Origin: DASXSB01 sp036506275
Lineage (GTDB): Bacteria; Methylomirabilota; Methylomirabilia; Rokubacteriales; CSP1-6
Length of the DNA stretch: 64,000 nucleotides
Assembly (NCBI GenBank): GCA_036506275.1
Contig: DASXSB010000063.1
Coordinates: forward strand, 1-64,000
Direction of reading: 5' to 3'
Shown here: in pieces, positions 35,730 through 45,258 of the stretch
Layout of the letters: each line of letters opens with the position of its first letter
How positions within the stretch are numbered: the first letter of the stretch is position 1
Notes under the pieces: generated by a model
Told to the model about the DNA's origin: nothing
The model's input: only the letters and a program-made list of their open reading frames with translations
Databases searched by the model: none
Translations under genes and position numbers: made by a program

Positions 35730-37620
35730 CGCCGACGCCCTCCTTCGCCGCTTCCTCCAATCCGCGTGCCCACGTCTCAAACACCACCAGCGTCCACAGC
35801 CGATGAAGGACATCGCGCCGGCGCGTCCCGCGGTAGAGATCGTGGAGCCGGCGTACGTACCCACCGTCGAAGATCTCGCGGCCAAGCGTGGAGCCCGAAA
35901 AGAGCGAGTCGTGGAGGAAGGCGTCCCAGTCTCCGCGCAGCCAGTATTCGAGCGGGACCGCGAATCCCTGCTTGGGACGGTTCAAGACCTCGTCGGGAAG
36001 CACACCGGCGATGGCGCGCTTGAAGAGGCGCTTGGTCTCTCCCGCCTGGAGCTGGTACTCGGAGGGAATGCCCGCCGCGAATTCCACCAGCTCGTGGTCG
36101 AGGAGCGGCACGCGCGCTTCGAGGGAATGCGCCATGCTCATGCGATCGACCTTGGTCAGGATATCGCCGGGCAGGTACGTCTTGAGGTCGAGATACTGCA
36201 AGCGTCCCGGAAAACGGAGCCCCTCGCTGCGGGCCACGTGCTCGTGAACCACGTCGGAGGCGCTGCCGGCGGCGGCCAGGAAGTCTTCGTGGAGGAGCGC
36301 GGAAAGCCGCGCCGGCGCGAAGTGAGAAACGCTGTCGAGATAGCGCTCCACGCGCGGCAGCGACAGGTTGAACAGAAAATTCTTTCCGGGTGTGCCCTCC
36401 GGGAGCGCGCGGCTCACCCAGCGCACGCCGCCGGCGAGTCCGGTGTCCGCGATCAGGCCCAGGCGACGACGGCGCTCGTCCACCACGTAGCGGTCGTAGC
36501 CGGCGAAGATCTCGTCGCCGCCGTCGCCGGAGAGCGCCACCTTCACTTCGCGGGCGGCGAGCGCGGAGACAAAGTACGTGGGGATGGCGGAGGCGTCCGC
36601 GAACGGCTCGTCGAACTGACAGATGATTCCCTCCACCTGCGGCAGGGTGGCAGGCTCGACGATCAGCTCATGGTGCTCGGTCTCGAACCGTTCGGCCACG
36701 CGCCGGGCATAGGGAAGCTCGTTGTACTCGCGCTCGGGAAACCCGATGGAGAACGTCTTCACGGCGCGGCCAACCTCGCTCGCCATGAACGCCACCACCG
36801 CGCTCGAATCCACCCCGCCCGAGAGGAACGCGCCGACCGGTACGTCGCTCACGAGGTGGCTGCGCACGGCGTCCCGCAGCCGGCCGCGCAGCTCCTCGAC
36901 GAGCGCGTCGGGATTCGCGGCCTCCTGCGTGCGCGTAAAGCCGCCGACGGGATCCCAGTAGGGGCGGACGTCCACGCGGCCATCGGATCCGCACGTGAGC
37001 AGGTGCCCCGGCGGCAGCTTCCGCACGTGCTTGAAGATCGCGAGCGGGTCGGGAACGTAGCCGTACCGGAGGTAGGCGACCACGGCTTCGGGATCGACCT
37101 CACGCGGCACCGCCGGCGAGCGGAGGATCGCCTTCAGCTCCGAGGCGAAGATCAGCTCGCCGCCGACGGACGCGTAGTACAGGGGCTTGATGCCTAGGCG
37201 GTCGCGGGCGAGGAGGAGCGAACGGCGACGTCGATCCCAGATCGCGAAGGCGAACATCCCGCGCAGATGGTGGACGGCATCGGGGCCAAAGTCCTCGAAG
37301 AGGTGGACGACGACCTCGGTGTCCGAGCTGGTGCGAAGCGTGTGGCCACGCGCGCGGAGGCCGGGTGTCAGCTCGCGATAGTTGTAGATCTCGCCGTTGA
37401 AGACGATCTGGAGAGAGCCATCCTCGTTGCCGAGCGGCTGGTGACCGGAATGGAGATCGATGATGCTGAGGCGGCGCATCCCGAATCCAAACGTGCCCTC
37501 GACGAAAAAGCCTTCGTCGTCCGGTCCGCGGTGGCGCAAGGCGGCGCCCATCGACTTCAAGAGCGACTCGTCCACCGGCTGACCGCCGTCGCGGTCGCGC
37601 ACGCCGAAGATCCCACACAT
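35719..37620 (-). CDS. asnB: Asparagine synthase (glutamine-hydrolysing)-like amidotransferase
   Basis: A 633-residue AsnB-family protein. The ATG at 37620 gives MCGIFGVRD with nucleophilic Cys2; RGPDDEGFF, NGEIYNYREL and the ATP-binding FLSGGVDSSAVV near 257 and ALSGDGGDEIFAGYDRY follow. In this locus it may amidate uronic acid residues, as suggested for exosortase-associated amidotransferases, though true asparagine synthesis cannot be excluded because its motifs are closer to ordinary AsnB than those of the protein at 22174. Seven bases separate it from the upstream glycosyltransferase, and it overlaps the downstream GT39-like gene. Confidence 0.92.
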   Translation of the reverse strand: MCGIFGVRDRDGGQPVDESLLKSMGAALRHRGPDDEGFFVEGTFGFGMRRLSIIDLHSGHQPLGNEDGSLQIVFNGEIYNYRELTPGLRARGHTLRTSSDTEVVVHLFEDFGPDAVHHLRGMFAFAIWDRRRRSLLLARDRLGIKPLYYASVGGELIFASELKAILRSPAVPREVDPEAVVAYLRYGYVPDPLAIFKHVRKLPPGHLLTCGSDGRVDVRPYWDPVGGFTRTQEAANPDALVEELRGRLRDAVRSHLVSDVPVGAFLSGGVDSSAVVAFMASEVGRAVKTFSIGFPEREYNELPYARRVAERFETEHHELIVEPATLPQVEGIICQFDEPFADASAIPTYFVSALAAREVKVALSGDGGDEIFAGYDRYVVDERRRRLGLIADTGLAGGVRWVSRALPEGTPGKNFLFNLSLPRVERYLDSVSHFAPARLSALLHEDFLAAAGSASDVVHEHVARSEGLRFPGRLQYLDLKTYLPGDILTKVDRMSMAHSLEARVPLLDHELVEFAAGIPSEYQLQAGETKRLFKRAIAGVLPDEVLNRPKQGFAVPLEYWLRGDWDAFLHDSLFSGSTLGREIFDGGYVRRLHDLYRGTRRRDVLHRLWTLVVFETWARGLEEAAKEGVGDAV

Positions 37621-37627
37621 GCGGGTT

Positions 37628-39028
37628 CTACTCCGGGGCCGGCGCTGTCGACGGCGTCGCGCGCTCGAAGACGTCGGCAAGAAGGCCGGCGAGACGCCGC
37701 CGATCGAACTGGGTCACGAAGTCGCGCGCGGGGAGTGGACCGGTTCTACCCTCTCGCCAGTGCCCGTACACGTCCCGCACGGCGGCGGCGATGCCGGCGA
37801 TGTCGTCGGGATCGACGACGTGGGCGCCGGGCAGTCCTCGAAGGAGCTGCGCCACCGCCCCCGCCCGTGTGAGGGCAAGAATCGGCCGTCCCGCGCGCAG
37901 GTATTCGTACGTCTTGCCCGGGATCTGGTACGGCTGGGCTTCCGCAAGAAGCAGAAGCAGATCCGATTCGAGCAGCCGCGGGAGCGTTTCCTGGCGACTG
38001 AGGGCGCCCACGAAGTGCACGACGTCCTCGAGCCCCACGGTGCGCGCCGCCTCCCTCACCAGCGCGCCCTCCGCGACGTCGCACCATCCGATCAACTCGA
38101 CGCGCACCGCCTGCTCCGTGAGCTCACCGGCCGCGATGAGCCGGCGCAACGCCTGGAAGACGGGCAGCGGGTTGCGCGCCTGGTAGAAGCTCCCGGCATA
38201 CGTGAGGACGAACGCCCGGCGTTCGCCCGGCCCCGTCCCGAGAGGCGGAAGGTCTTCCCACTCACCTTCGTCGAAGCCGTTGGTGACGATCGTGAATTTC
38301 TCGGGCGGCAGCTCGGGATACCGTTCGCGCAGCAGGGTGGCGTGCTCCTCGGTGACGCACACGATGCTGGTGGCGCGCGTGACCACGAGATGCTCCATCC
38401 GCTCCTCGATTGCCATCGAGAGGCGGCTCACAGGCTTCCACTGTGGGATACCGATCCACGGATCGCGGAAGTGCGCCGTCCACGGCCGGCCCGTGGCGGC
38501 GGCGATGCAGAGAGCGACGAGATGGTTGGTCCAGTACGGCGCCGAGGAGAAGATGTGGCGGACGTCACGGCGGCGCACCTCGCGAATCCCCTGCACGACG
38601 GCGATCGGCAACCATCCCGTGAAGATGTCCGGTGTTTTCAGGATGGAGAGCACCCATCGTCGGGTACGTCCCCCCTTCCCCGCGAGATTGCCGTCGACGT
38701 CGACGCCCTCGCCCGCGCCGCGCTGAAGGCGGCGCACGCGCCGCCACACCTGGAGGGGGTGCGGAAGCGCGGCCGTGCGCACGATCACCCCCGGGAACGA
38801 GCGCTGTTCCTTGGGATCGCGGTTCGTGAGGTACCGCTCGTCCACGGTGAGCACGACCGGCTCCCATCCATAATCGGGTAGATACCGCGCGAGCTGGCTG
38901 CAGGCATGCGCGCCCACCTCCAGGCTCGGAGGGAAGTCAAACGTCACCACCAGGAGCGCGCGCTTCACCTTCGTGGGTCGGCCGAGGTCGTCGGCTCCGG
39001 AAGCGGGCGGCGGAGACGCGGCCTTCAT
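37628..39028 (-). CDS. Family 4 glycosyltransferase
   Basis: A 466-residue GT-B enzyme. ALLVVTFDFPPSLEVGAHACSQ near 24 opens the acceptor domain; HIFSSAPYWTNHL and HFRDPWIG follow, and the donor domain has FTIVTNGFDEGEWEDLP and ESDLLLLLAEAQPYQIPGKTYEYLRAGRPILALT near 370-405. The long acceptor domain is like that of enzymes adding amino-sugars in O-antigen clusters. The ATG at 39028 is chosen because it gives an ATGA overlap with the upstream stop; an in-frame ATG 24 bases earlier is possible. Confidence 0.9.
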   Translation of the reverse strand: MKAASPPPASGADDLGRPTKVKRALLVVTFDFPPSLEVGAHACSQLARYLPDYGWEPVVLTVDERYLTNRDPKEQRSFPGVIVRTAALPHPLQVWRRVRRLQRGAGEGVDVDGNLAGKGGRTRRWVLSILKTPDIFTGWLPIAVVQGIREVRRRDVRHIFSSAPYWTNHLVALCIAAATGRPWTAHFRDPWIGIPQWKPVSRLSMAIEERMEHLVVTRATSIVCVTEEHATLLRERYPELPPEKFTIVTNGFDEGEWEDLPPLGTGPGERRAFVLTYAGSFYQARNPLPVFQALRRLIAAGELTEQAVRVELIGWCDVAEGALVREAARTVGLEDVVHFVGALSRQETLPRLLESDLLLLLAEAQPYQIPGKTYEYLRAGRPILALTRAGAVAQLLRGLPGAHVVDPDDIAGIAAAVRDVYGHWREGRTGPLPARDFVTQFDRRRLAGLLADVFERATPSTAPAPE

Positions 39029-40374
39029 CGGACGCTCCGGGCGGGCCTCCACCGCGTCCCGGACGCGTTGGGGGTATGGAATGTTGCAGATGTAGACGCG
39101 GCCGTCCCCTTGTTCAAGTCGGAGAGCCCGCTCGCGATGGTACGTACCGACACCGCCAGGCCCGCGGTGTAAAAGAAATAGAAGTGGTAGGCGGCCGGAT
39201 GAAACAAGGCGCCGATCGTGAAGGCGGTCAAGGCGAGGCGGACGCCGTTCGTGAGGGCGGCAAGCTCACGGTCACCGGGCCCGGCGCGGAGCTGGGCGCT
39301 CACCATGTTGACGGACTGGAACAGCCGCCACAGCAGGAGTACGAAAACGACAAGCGCTGGGATGCCGAGATCCGCGCCCACCTGCAGGTACGCGTTGTGC
39401 AGGCCCGTCCATCCGATGCCGCGCTCCACGAAGGCGAGTCCGTTCATCCCCAGTCCATGCCCGAGCAGCGGCCGTTCCTGGATCAGTTCCAGTCCGACGA
39501 AGTTGCCCTCGTATCGGCCCCGCGCGGAGCCGGTGGGATCCGCATCGAAATCGATGATGCTGTAGATCCGATGGCCGTAACCCGCGGGCGAGATCACGAT
39601 GGCGCACGTTACGAGCGCAAGCACGGCCCCAACGGTAAGCATGTCGCCTTTGCGGACGCGCTCGATGAGGATCACGAGGCCGATCGCCAGCAAGGTCAGG
39701 AAGCCCGCGCGGGAGAAGCTCGTGATCACGCCCCACGTCATGACGAGGAGGGCGATGCCGAGGAGCACGCGGTGCAGCGTCCGCCGCGTGGCGAAGAACA
39801 GACCGAGCGTCACGGCGATGAGGAGATTGAGCGTGAACGCGAAGTCATTGGGATTACCGGCGAGCGCGGACTCGTAACCACCGATGCGCCCTTCGCCCGA
39901 GAACTGGCCGGCCGAGAAGTCGCGTGCGCCACTGTACGCCATGAAGGTACCCCAGCACGCCAGCGACCCGAGCAATAGCTTCATCCGACGCACGGTATCC
40001 ACCACGTTGCTGAGAAGGGCAAAGATCAACAGCGACTTCCAGAGGTCTCCCGTCAAGAGCTCGAAGCTTCCCCCCGGCCACAGCGAGGTTGGGATGGACG
40101 CCGCCGCCAGGACGTAGAGGATGATCGCGAGCTTGAGCGGAGGCGTGACGACGGTGAGGTTCCCGCCCCGGAAGAGCCGGTCGAGCAAGTAGAGGATGAT
40201 GGCGAGCCCCGACGACACCATGGCGAGCCGGAGAGGTTGGAGGAACGGCATATAAACCTGGGGGCTGATGTAGAGGATGAACGTGAAGAACATCAGGCCC
40301 CAGAAGGGCGCGCCCGCGCTACGCAAGGGCGCCAGCCGCGCCACGCGGGCGGGCACGTGAGATGTCGGCGTCAT
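39025..40374 (-). CDS. O-antigen ligase/polymerase-like membrane protein (exosortase A system-associated)
   Basis: A 449-residue protein with about 11-12 transmembrane helices and a Wzy/WaaL-type periplasmic loop (about 285-345) that contains RYEGNFVGLELIQERPLLGHGLGMNGLAF and HNAYLQVGADLG. These motifs match the putative O-glycosylation ligase family linked to XrtA loci. It probably polymerises or transfers the lipid-linked repeat unit in the periplasm. The ATG at 40374 overlaps the upstream stop by four bases, so the long Arg-rich upstream extension is a shadow of wecB. It lies in the middle of the minus-strand block. Confidence 0.9.
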   Translation of the reverse strand: MTPTSHVPARVARLAPLRSAGAPFWGLMFFTFILYISPQVYMPFLQPLRLAMVSSGLAIILYLLDRLFRGGNLTVVTPPLKLAIILYVLAAASIPTSLWPGGSFELLTGDLWKSLLIFALLSNVVDTVRRMKLLLGSLACWGTFMAYSGARDFSAGQFSGEGRIGGYESALAGNPNDFAFTLNLLIAVTLGLFFATRRTLHRVLLGIALLVMTWGVITSFSRAGFLTLLAIGLVILIERVRKGDMLTVGAVLALVTCAIVISPAGYGHRIYSIIDFDADPTGSARGRYEGNFVGLELIQERPLLGHGLGMNGLAFVERGIGWTGLHNAYLQVGADLGIPALVVFVLLLWRLFQSVNMVSAQLRAGPGDRELAALTNGVRLALTAFTIGALFHPAAYHFYFFYTAGLAVSVRTIASGLSDLNKGTAASTSATFHTPNASGTRWRPARSVR

Positions 40375-41495
40375 CGTCCTCGCCCCTCCGCGCGCAAGAC
40401 GCGCACGATCCGCTCCGCCGCGCGCCCGTCCCAGAGCGGCGGACGCTCCCGCGGGGCCGGCGGCTGCTCGAGGGCGAGAAGCGACTCCGCCACGATGCGG
40501 GCGGGGTCGGTGCCCACGATGCGATTGGTCCCGTGGCTCACGGTCACCGGTCGCTCCGTATTCTCGCGCAGGGTCAGACAGGGAACGCCGAGGATTGTGG
40601 TCTCCTCCTGGATCCCGCCGGAATCGGTCAACACGAGCCGCGCCCGGCTCACGAGCGCCACGAAATCGAGGTAGCCGAGGGGCTCCAGACACACGATGCC
40701 CTTCTCCGGCAGCGCCTCCCCGCCGTGGTCGGCCGCCCAGTAGAGGCCCTCGCACTCCCGGAGCGATGTCCTCACCCTGGGATGCACGGGGAACACGATC
40801 GGCAGCGCGCGCGCGACGTCAGCCAGCGCCTGCAGGAGGCCACTGAGTGTCCGCGCGTCGTCCACGTTCGACGGCCGGTGGAGCGTCAGCACCGCGTAGG
40901 GCCGGGGCGGCTCGATGCCGAGATGCGCGAACACCGGTGAGCGCTCCCAGCGACTCCGGGTCTGCTCGAGGGCGTCGATCATGACGTTGCCGACGAGGTG
41001 GACCCTGGCGGCGGCCACACCTTCCCGGCGGAGATTGTCGACGGCACTCGCCTCCGTCACGAAGAGGAGGTGGGAGATGGCGTCGGTGAGCACGTGGTTG
41101 ATCTCTTCCGGCATGGCGCGGTCGAAGCTCCGCAGCCCCGCCTCCACGTGGGCGACGGTGATCCCGAGCTTGACGGCGGTGAGGGCGGCCGCGATCGTGG
41201 AGTTGACGTCGCCCACCACCAGCACCACGTCGGGTCGCACGCTCTCCAGCACAGGCTCCACCCGTCGCATGACATCCGCCGTCTGCGCCGCGTGGGAGCC
41301 GGAGCCCACGCCGAGGTTGAAGTCCGGCGCCGGGATCTCGAGATCGTCGAAGAACGTCTGCGACATGGTGTGGTCGTAGTGCTGACCGGTGTGGACGAGC
41401 ACCGACGTGAGATCGCGGTGGCGCCCGATCTCCTTGACGAGCGGCGCCACCTTCACGAAGTTCGGGCGCGCCCCCGCGATGCTCACGATCTTCAT
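40371..41495 (-). CDS. wecB: UDP-N-acetylglucosamine 2-epimerase (non-hydrolysing)
   Basis: A 374-residue GT-B-fold epimerase that interconverts UDP-GlcNAc and UDP-ManNAc, or the matching uronic acids. MKIVSIAGARPNFVKVAPLV, TGQHYDHTMSQTFFDDL, VVGDVNSTIAAALTA, HVEAGLRSFDRAMPEEINH and DSGGIQEETTILGVPCLTLRENTERP are all typical. The ATG at 41495 starts at the conserved first strand; the longer reading adds an unsupported Arg-rich piece. It is five bases from the dehydrogenase gene upstream, and the two probably supply an N-acetyl-hexosaminuronic acid donor. Confidence 0.95.
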   Translation of the reverse strand: MKIVSIAGARPNFVKVAPLVKEIGRHRDLTSVLVHTGQHYDHTMSQTFFDDLEIPAPDFNLGVGSGSHAAQTADVMRRVEPVLESVRPDVVLVVGDVNSTIAAALTAVKLGITVAHVEAGLRSFDRAMPEEINHVLTDAISHLLFVTEASAVDNLRREGVAAARVHLVGNVMIDALEQTRSRWERSPVFAHLGIEPPRPYAVLTLHRPSNVDDARTLSGLLQALADVARALPIVFPVHPRVRTSLRECEGLYWAADHGGEALPEKGIVCLEPLGYLDFVALVSRARLVLTDSGGIQEETTILGVPCLTLRENTERPVTVSHGTNRIVGTDPARIVAESLLALEQPPAPRERPPLWDGRAAERIVRVLRAEGRGR

Positions 41496-41500
41496 GGGCG

Positions 41501-42802
41501 TCACAGACGGACGATCCGGCCCACGGGCGCGGCGCAACCGCGCGTGGCGTTGCGCGTGTCGACCACGAGCGGGCTCTCGGCCACGATGGTGGCGTAGTCG
41601 AAGGCGCGATGGTCGGTGAGGATCAGGGCCGCGTCAGACCACTGGAGGAGCTCACGGTTGAGCTGGGCGCTGTCGAACGTGCGCCCGTGCACGGTGAGCG
41701 TGGGCACGAAGGGATCCGCGTACTGGACGTGGGCGCCCTTGCGTAGCAGCTCCTCGATGATGTCCAGCGCCGGCGATTCGCGCGTGTCGCCGACCTCGCG
41801 CTTGTAGGAGACGCCGAGAACGAGGACGCGGGCGCCCTTGAGCGGCTTGCCGCCGACGTTGAGGGCGTCGGTGAGCAGCGATACCACGTACCGCGGCATC
41901 GTGCGGTTGATCTCGTCGGCGAGCCCGATGAATTTCGCCTCGTACCCGTTCAGCCGCGCCTTCCAGGACAGGTAGAAGGGATCGATGGGAATGCAGTGAC
42001 CGCCGATCCCCGGCCCTGGCGAGAACGGCATGAACCCGAACGGCTTCGTGGCCGCCGCCTCCACCACCTCCCACACGTTCACGCCGAGATGCTGGCAGAT
42101 GAGGGCGAGCTCGTTGGCGAGGGCGATGTTGACGGAACGGAAGGTGTTCTCGTAGAGCTTGGCGAGCTCGGCCACGCGCGGGCTCGAGAGCTCGAAGAGC
42201 TGCGCGACCACCTGGCGATAGAGCAACGCCGCCATCTCCGTGCACACGGGCGTCACGCCGCCCACCAGCTTCGGAATCTCCTTCACCTTCCAGGTCGGGT
42301 TGCCGGGATCGATGCGCTCCGGCGAGAACGCGAGGTGGAAATCGACACCGACCTTCAGCCCGCGCTCCTCGAAGAGCGGGAGCAGCACTTCCTCCGTCGT
42401 TCCCGGGTAGGTCGTGCTCTCCAGCACGATGAGCTGGCCGGACGCGAGGTGACGAGCGACGTCGCCGGCGGCCGCCACCACGTGGGAGACGTCCGGATCC
42501 TTGGATTTCCGGAGCGGCGTGGGTACGCAGAGGACGACGACGTCCTGCCCGGCGAGGGCGGCGGAGTCCGCGCTGGCGGCGTACCGGCCGGCGGCGAGGA
42601 GGCCGCGCAGATCCTCACTCGAGACGTCGGGGATGTGCGACTCGCCGCGCGCGAGCGCCTCCACACGGGCGCCGTCGATGTCGATGCCGGTGACGTGGAA
42701 GCCGGCTCGCGCGAATTCCACCGCGAGGGGGAGACCGACATACCCCTGGCCAACGACGGCGATGCGCGCGCTGCGGTTTTCGATCTTCGCCTTCAGGGTC
42801 AC
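41501..42802 (-). CDS. UDP-N-acetylhexosamine 6-dehydrogenase (WbpA/WecC-type nucleotide sugar dehydrogenase)
   Basis: A 433-residue enzyme that oxidises C6 of a UDP-sugar twice with NAD+ to a uronic acid. The Rossmann motif VVGQGYVGLPLAVEF is near 15, the motif FSPERIDPGN near 169 and the catalytic Cys in GGHCIPIDPFYLSW near 268. The TTYPGTTEEVL and FSPER pattern places it nearer WbpA-like UDP-GlcNAc dehydrogenases than E. coli WecC. The GTG at 42802 is supported by a four-base GTGA overlap with the upstream gene. A paralogue at 54230-55552 is broken by a stop codon, so this is the only intact copy in the window. Confidence 0.93.
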   Translation of the reverse strand: MTLKAKIENRSARIAVVGQGYVGLPLAVEFARAGFHVTGIDIDGARVEALARGESHIPDVSSEDLRGLLAAGRYAASADSAALAGQDVVVLCVPTPLRKSKDPDVSHVVAAAGDVARHLASGQLIVLESTTYPGTTEEVLLPLFEERGLKVGVDFHLAFSPERIDPGNPTWKVKEIPKLVGGVTPVCTEMAALLYRQVVAQLFELSSPRVAELAKLYENTFRSVNIALANELALICQHLGVNVWEVVEAAATKPFGFMPFSPGPGIGGHCIPIDPFYLSWKARLNGYEAKFIGLADEINRTMPRYVVSLLTDALNVGGKPLKGARVLVLGVSYKREVGDTRESPALDIIEELLRKGAHVQYADPFVPTLTVHGRTFDSAQLNRELLQWSDAALILTDHRAFDYATIVAESPLVVDTRNATRGCAAPVGRIVRL

Positions 42803-44196
42803 TGGCCCACCGCCTTGGGCAGAGTGTCGACGCGATAGGCGTCGGCCGCCTTCGATCCCCGTCCGAACAGCACGATCTTCACGGTGTCGAAGAGGATATG
42901 CATGTCCATCCAGAACGAGAGATGTCGGATGTAGAAGAGATCGAACCGCATCTTCTCGATCTCCTCCGCGAGGTCGTTCGCGTAGCCGAACCGCACCTGC
43001 GCCCATCCCGTGACCCCGGGGCGCACACGCGTGCGCAGAACGTAATGGGGGATGCGGTCGGCGAAGAGGTCGAAGTTCGACGCCGGATGTGGACGCGGGC
43101 CCACGAGGCTCATGTCGCCGCGCAGGATGTTGACGAACTGCGGGAGTTCGTCGAGGCGGAAGCGCCGCAGCCACTTCCCCACCCGCGTGATCCGACGATC
43201 GTTGTCGCGTACCCACTCCGACGTCCGTTCCCCGCCGGGCAGCATGGTGCGGAACTTCAGGAGACGGAAGGGCCGTCCATAGCGCCCGATGCGATCCTGC
43301 ACGAAGAGGACGGGGCCGCGCGACTCGAGCTTGATCGCGATGGCGATCAGCGCCAGCAGCGGCGCCGCCACCACCAGCCCGGCCAGGGCCGCCAGCATGG
43401 TGCCCCCGCGCGCGACGCGGAGGTAGCGGAGCGACTTCCGGAGGTCATCCGAGAACAGCACCGTGCTGGGCGCCATCCACTCCAAAGGCACCTTGCCCGT
43501 GAGCCGTTCGTAGGTCTCGACGCCGTCGTCCACGGAGAGGCCGCGCGCCTGGCACTCGAGGAGCGCACGCATCGGCAAGCGACCACGACGCTCGGAGAGC
43601 GCCACGATGATCCGGTTGGCACCGCTCTCCTCGACGATCTTGGCGAGCTGGTCGAGGGGCCCGAAGGCGCGATACGCAGACGACGGCTCCTCGATCCCGG
43701 CGTCGGGGACGATGCCGACGATCTCGTAGCGGAAGTGCGGCTGGGCCTCGATCTCGTCCACGATCTGGCGGGCGAGGCTCCCGTTGCCGAGCACGATCAC
43801 GCGCTCGATGAAGGGGCGCCGGCGCATGGCGGCATACGTGACTGCGCGCAGGGGCAGCAGGATTCCGGCGATGATCACGAAGCTCGAGACGAAGGCGCCG
43901 TCGACGAGACGGGCCTCGGGAACGAAGCGGTAGAAGACGGCGAGCAGAATGAAGGTGACGCCGAACGACTGCAAGAGGCGGGAGGCGACCGCGGAGAGGT
44001 CGCGCGTGATGCGGAGGTCATAGAGGTCGTTGTAGTAGAAGGCCACGATGCAGCAGAGCGTGACCGCCAGCGCCTGACCGAACACGGTCGCCACGTCCAG
44101 CCAATCCACGATGACCACCCGCCGCCAGAGCAGACCGATGACGGCGGTGGCAATGAACAACGACGACGCCTCTAACAGGGCGATCAACCGTCCCAT
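42799..44196 (-). CDS. Polyprenyl-phosphate sugar transferase (exopolysaccharide biosynthesis, EpsB/WbaP-like)
   Basis: A 465-residue enzyme with four or five N-terminal transmembrane helices (about 5-125), a nucleotide-binding-like domain (VIVLGNGSLARQIVDEI near 132) and a C-terminal sugar-transferase domain with its own helix near 280. That domain carries KFRTMLPGG, LDELPQFVNILRGDMSLVGPRPHP and RPGVTGWAQVRFGY. It should start repeat-unit assembly on the lipid carrier. It duplicates the role of the gene at 3655, so two initiating transferases may act on different sugars or polymers. It overlaps the dehydrogenase gene by four bases. Confidence 0.92.
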   Translation of the reverse strand: MGRLIALLEASSLFIATAVIGLLWRRVVIVDWLDVATVFGQALAVTLCCIVAFYYNDLYDLRITRDLSAVASRLLQSFGVTFILLAVFYRFVPEARLVDGAFVSSFVIIAGILLPLRAVTYAAMRRRPFIERVIVLGNGSLARQIVDEIEAQPHFRYEIVGIVPDAGIEEPSSAYRAFGPLDQLAKIVEESGANRIIVALSERRGRLPMRALLECQARGLSVDDGVETYERLTGKVPLEWMAPSTVLFSDDLRKSLRYLRVARGGTMLAALAGLVVAAPLLALIAIAIKLESRGPVLFVQDRIGRYGRPFRLLKFRTMLPGGERTSEWVRDNDRRITRVGKWLRRFRLDELPQFVNILRGDMSLVGPRPHPASNFDLFADRIPHYVLRTRVRPGVTGWAQVRFGYANDLAEEIEKMRFDLFYIRHLSFWMDMHILFDTVKIVLFGRGSKAADAYRVDTLPKAVGQ

Positions 44197-44258
44197 GGGG
44201 CCCCGCGGTTACCGGACCGCGACGTCGATTCGGGTGCAGGCGTGCGCGCGATTCCGCC

Positions 44259-45257
44259 TCACCGGCGACCCCACCGCCACTTGCGGTGGCCGTTACGGCT
44301 GGCGGCGCGGTAAGCGTAGTGGTAGTAGCCCGATAGGGGCCGCTCGTCGCGGTTGAAGACGAGCCCGATCATCTTGTCCAGCTCCACCACGGTGAGGGCC
44401 TCCTCCACCAGGCGCCGCGGCGTCCGGTGAGCGGCGACCACCACCACGAAGCCGTCGACCCACCGCGAGATGACGCGGCAGTCGGGCACCGCCACCAGCG
44501 GTGGCGTGTCGACGACCACGTAGTCGTAGCGCTGTCGCGCCTCTTCCATCAGCTCGCCGAAGCGCGGCGACTTGAGCAGCTCGTACGGCGCCGACGGTGT
44601 GTCGCCGGCGGGCAGGACATCGAGATTGAACGGGGGGCGACGGCGCACGACGTCGGCCAGTGAAAGCCGGGGCTCGAGGATGGCGCCCACGAGGCCCGGG
44701 CTCGGGGAGATCCGGAGCCCGAGGGTGGCCTCCACGCCCGGACGTCGCAAATCGCAGTCGACCAAGAGCACCTTGCCGTCCGCGGACTGCGCGAGGGCGC
44801 CCGCGAGGTTGATGGCGGTCGTGGTCTTGCCGTCACCGACGGACGGGCTCGATATCGCGATCACGGCCAGTCCGGCCGAGACGTGGAGCTGGTCCACCAT
44901 CTGGCGAAGGGCCCGGTATTGCTCGGCCTCGAAGCTGGCGGGCATGACGAGACTCACCAGGTGCGCATCGAGCCCGTGCAGGCCCTCCTCGACCGCGTCC
45001 TCTTCCAGGGTCTCCACGTCGCCGAGCTCCACCGGCGCCGTCGCTGTGCGGGCGGCGGTGACCCCGGGCCACCGGAAGAGCGTCGAACGCGAGGGCTCCG
45101 GCTCCGGCCGCGGTGTCGCCGGGCGCGCTTCCTCGGCCACGCTCTCGACCTCCTCGGTGGGCGGCACGTCGACGGGGGCCGACTCCCGCCGCCGGGCTTG
45201 CTCCTGGAGCGCGCGGTCCCGTTCCGCCTGTCCCAGTGCCTTGAAAAATTCGCTCAT
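44259..45257 (-). CDS. XrtA-associated tyrosine autokinase (CpsD/CapB family)
   Basis: A 332-residue BY-kinase-like ATPase that would partner the chain-length protein at 46274. A long polar N-terminus (about 1-100) precedes the P-loop SSPSVGDGKTTTA (138-146 core), Walker A' VLLVDCDLRRPG and the Walker B-like VVVDTPPL. The C-terminus has a small tyrosine cluster (YYHYAY) before a basic tail, the likely autophosphorylation site. The ATG at 45257 is preferred because GGTGGG lies just ahead; an in-frame GTG at 45266 has no such site. It begins one base after the ATPase stop. Confidence 0.9.
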   Translation of the reverse strand: MSEFFKALGQAERDRALQEQARRRESAPVDVPPTEEVESVAEEARPATPRPEPEPSRSTLFRWPGVTAARTATAPVELGDVETLEEDAVEEGLHGLDAHLVSLVMPASFEAEQYRALRQMVDQLHVSAGLAVIAISSPSVGDGKTTTAINLAGALAQSADGKVLLVDCDLRRPGVEATLGLRISPSPGLVGAILEPRLSLADVVRRRPPFNLDVLPAGDTPSAPYELLKSPRFGELMEEARQRYDYVVVDTPPLVAVPDCRVISRWVDGFVVVVAAHRTPRRLVEEALTVVELDKMIGLVFNRDERPLSGYYHYAYRAASRNGHRKWRWGRR

Positions 45258-45258
45258 G

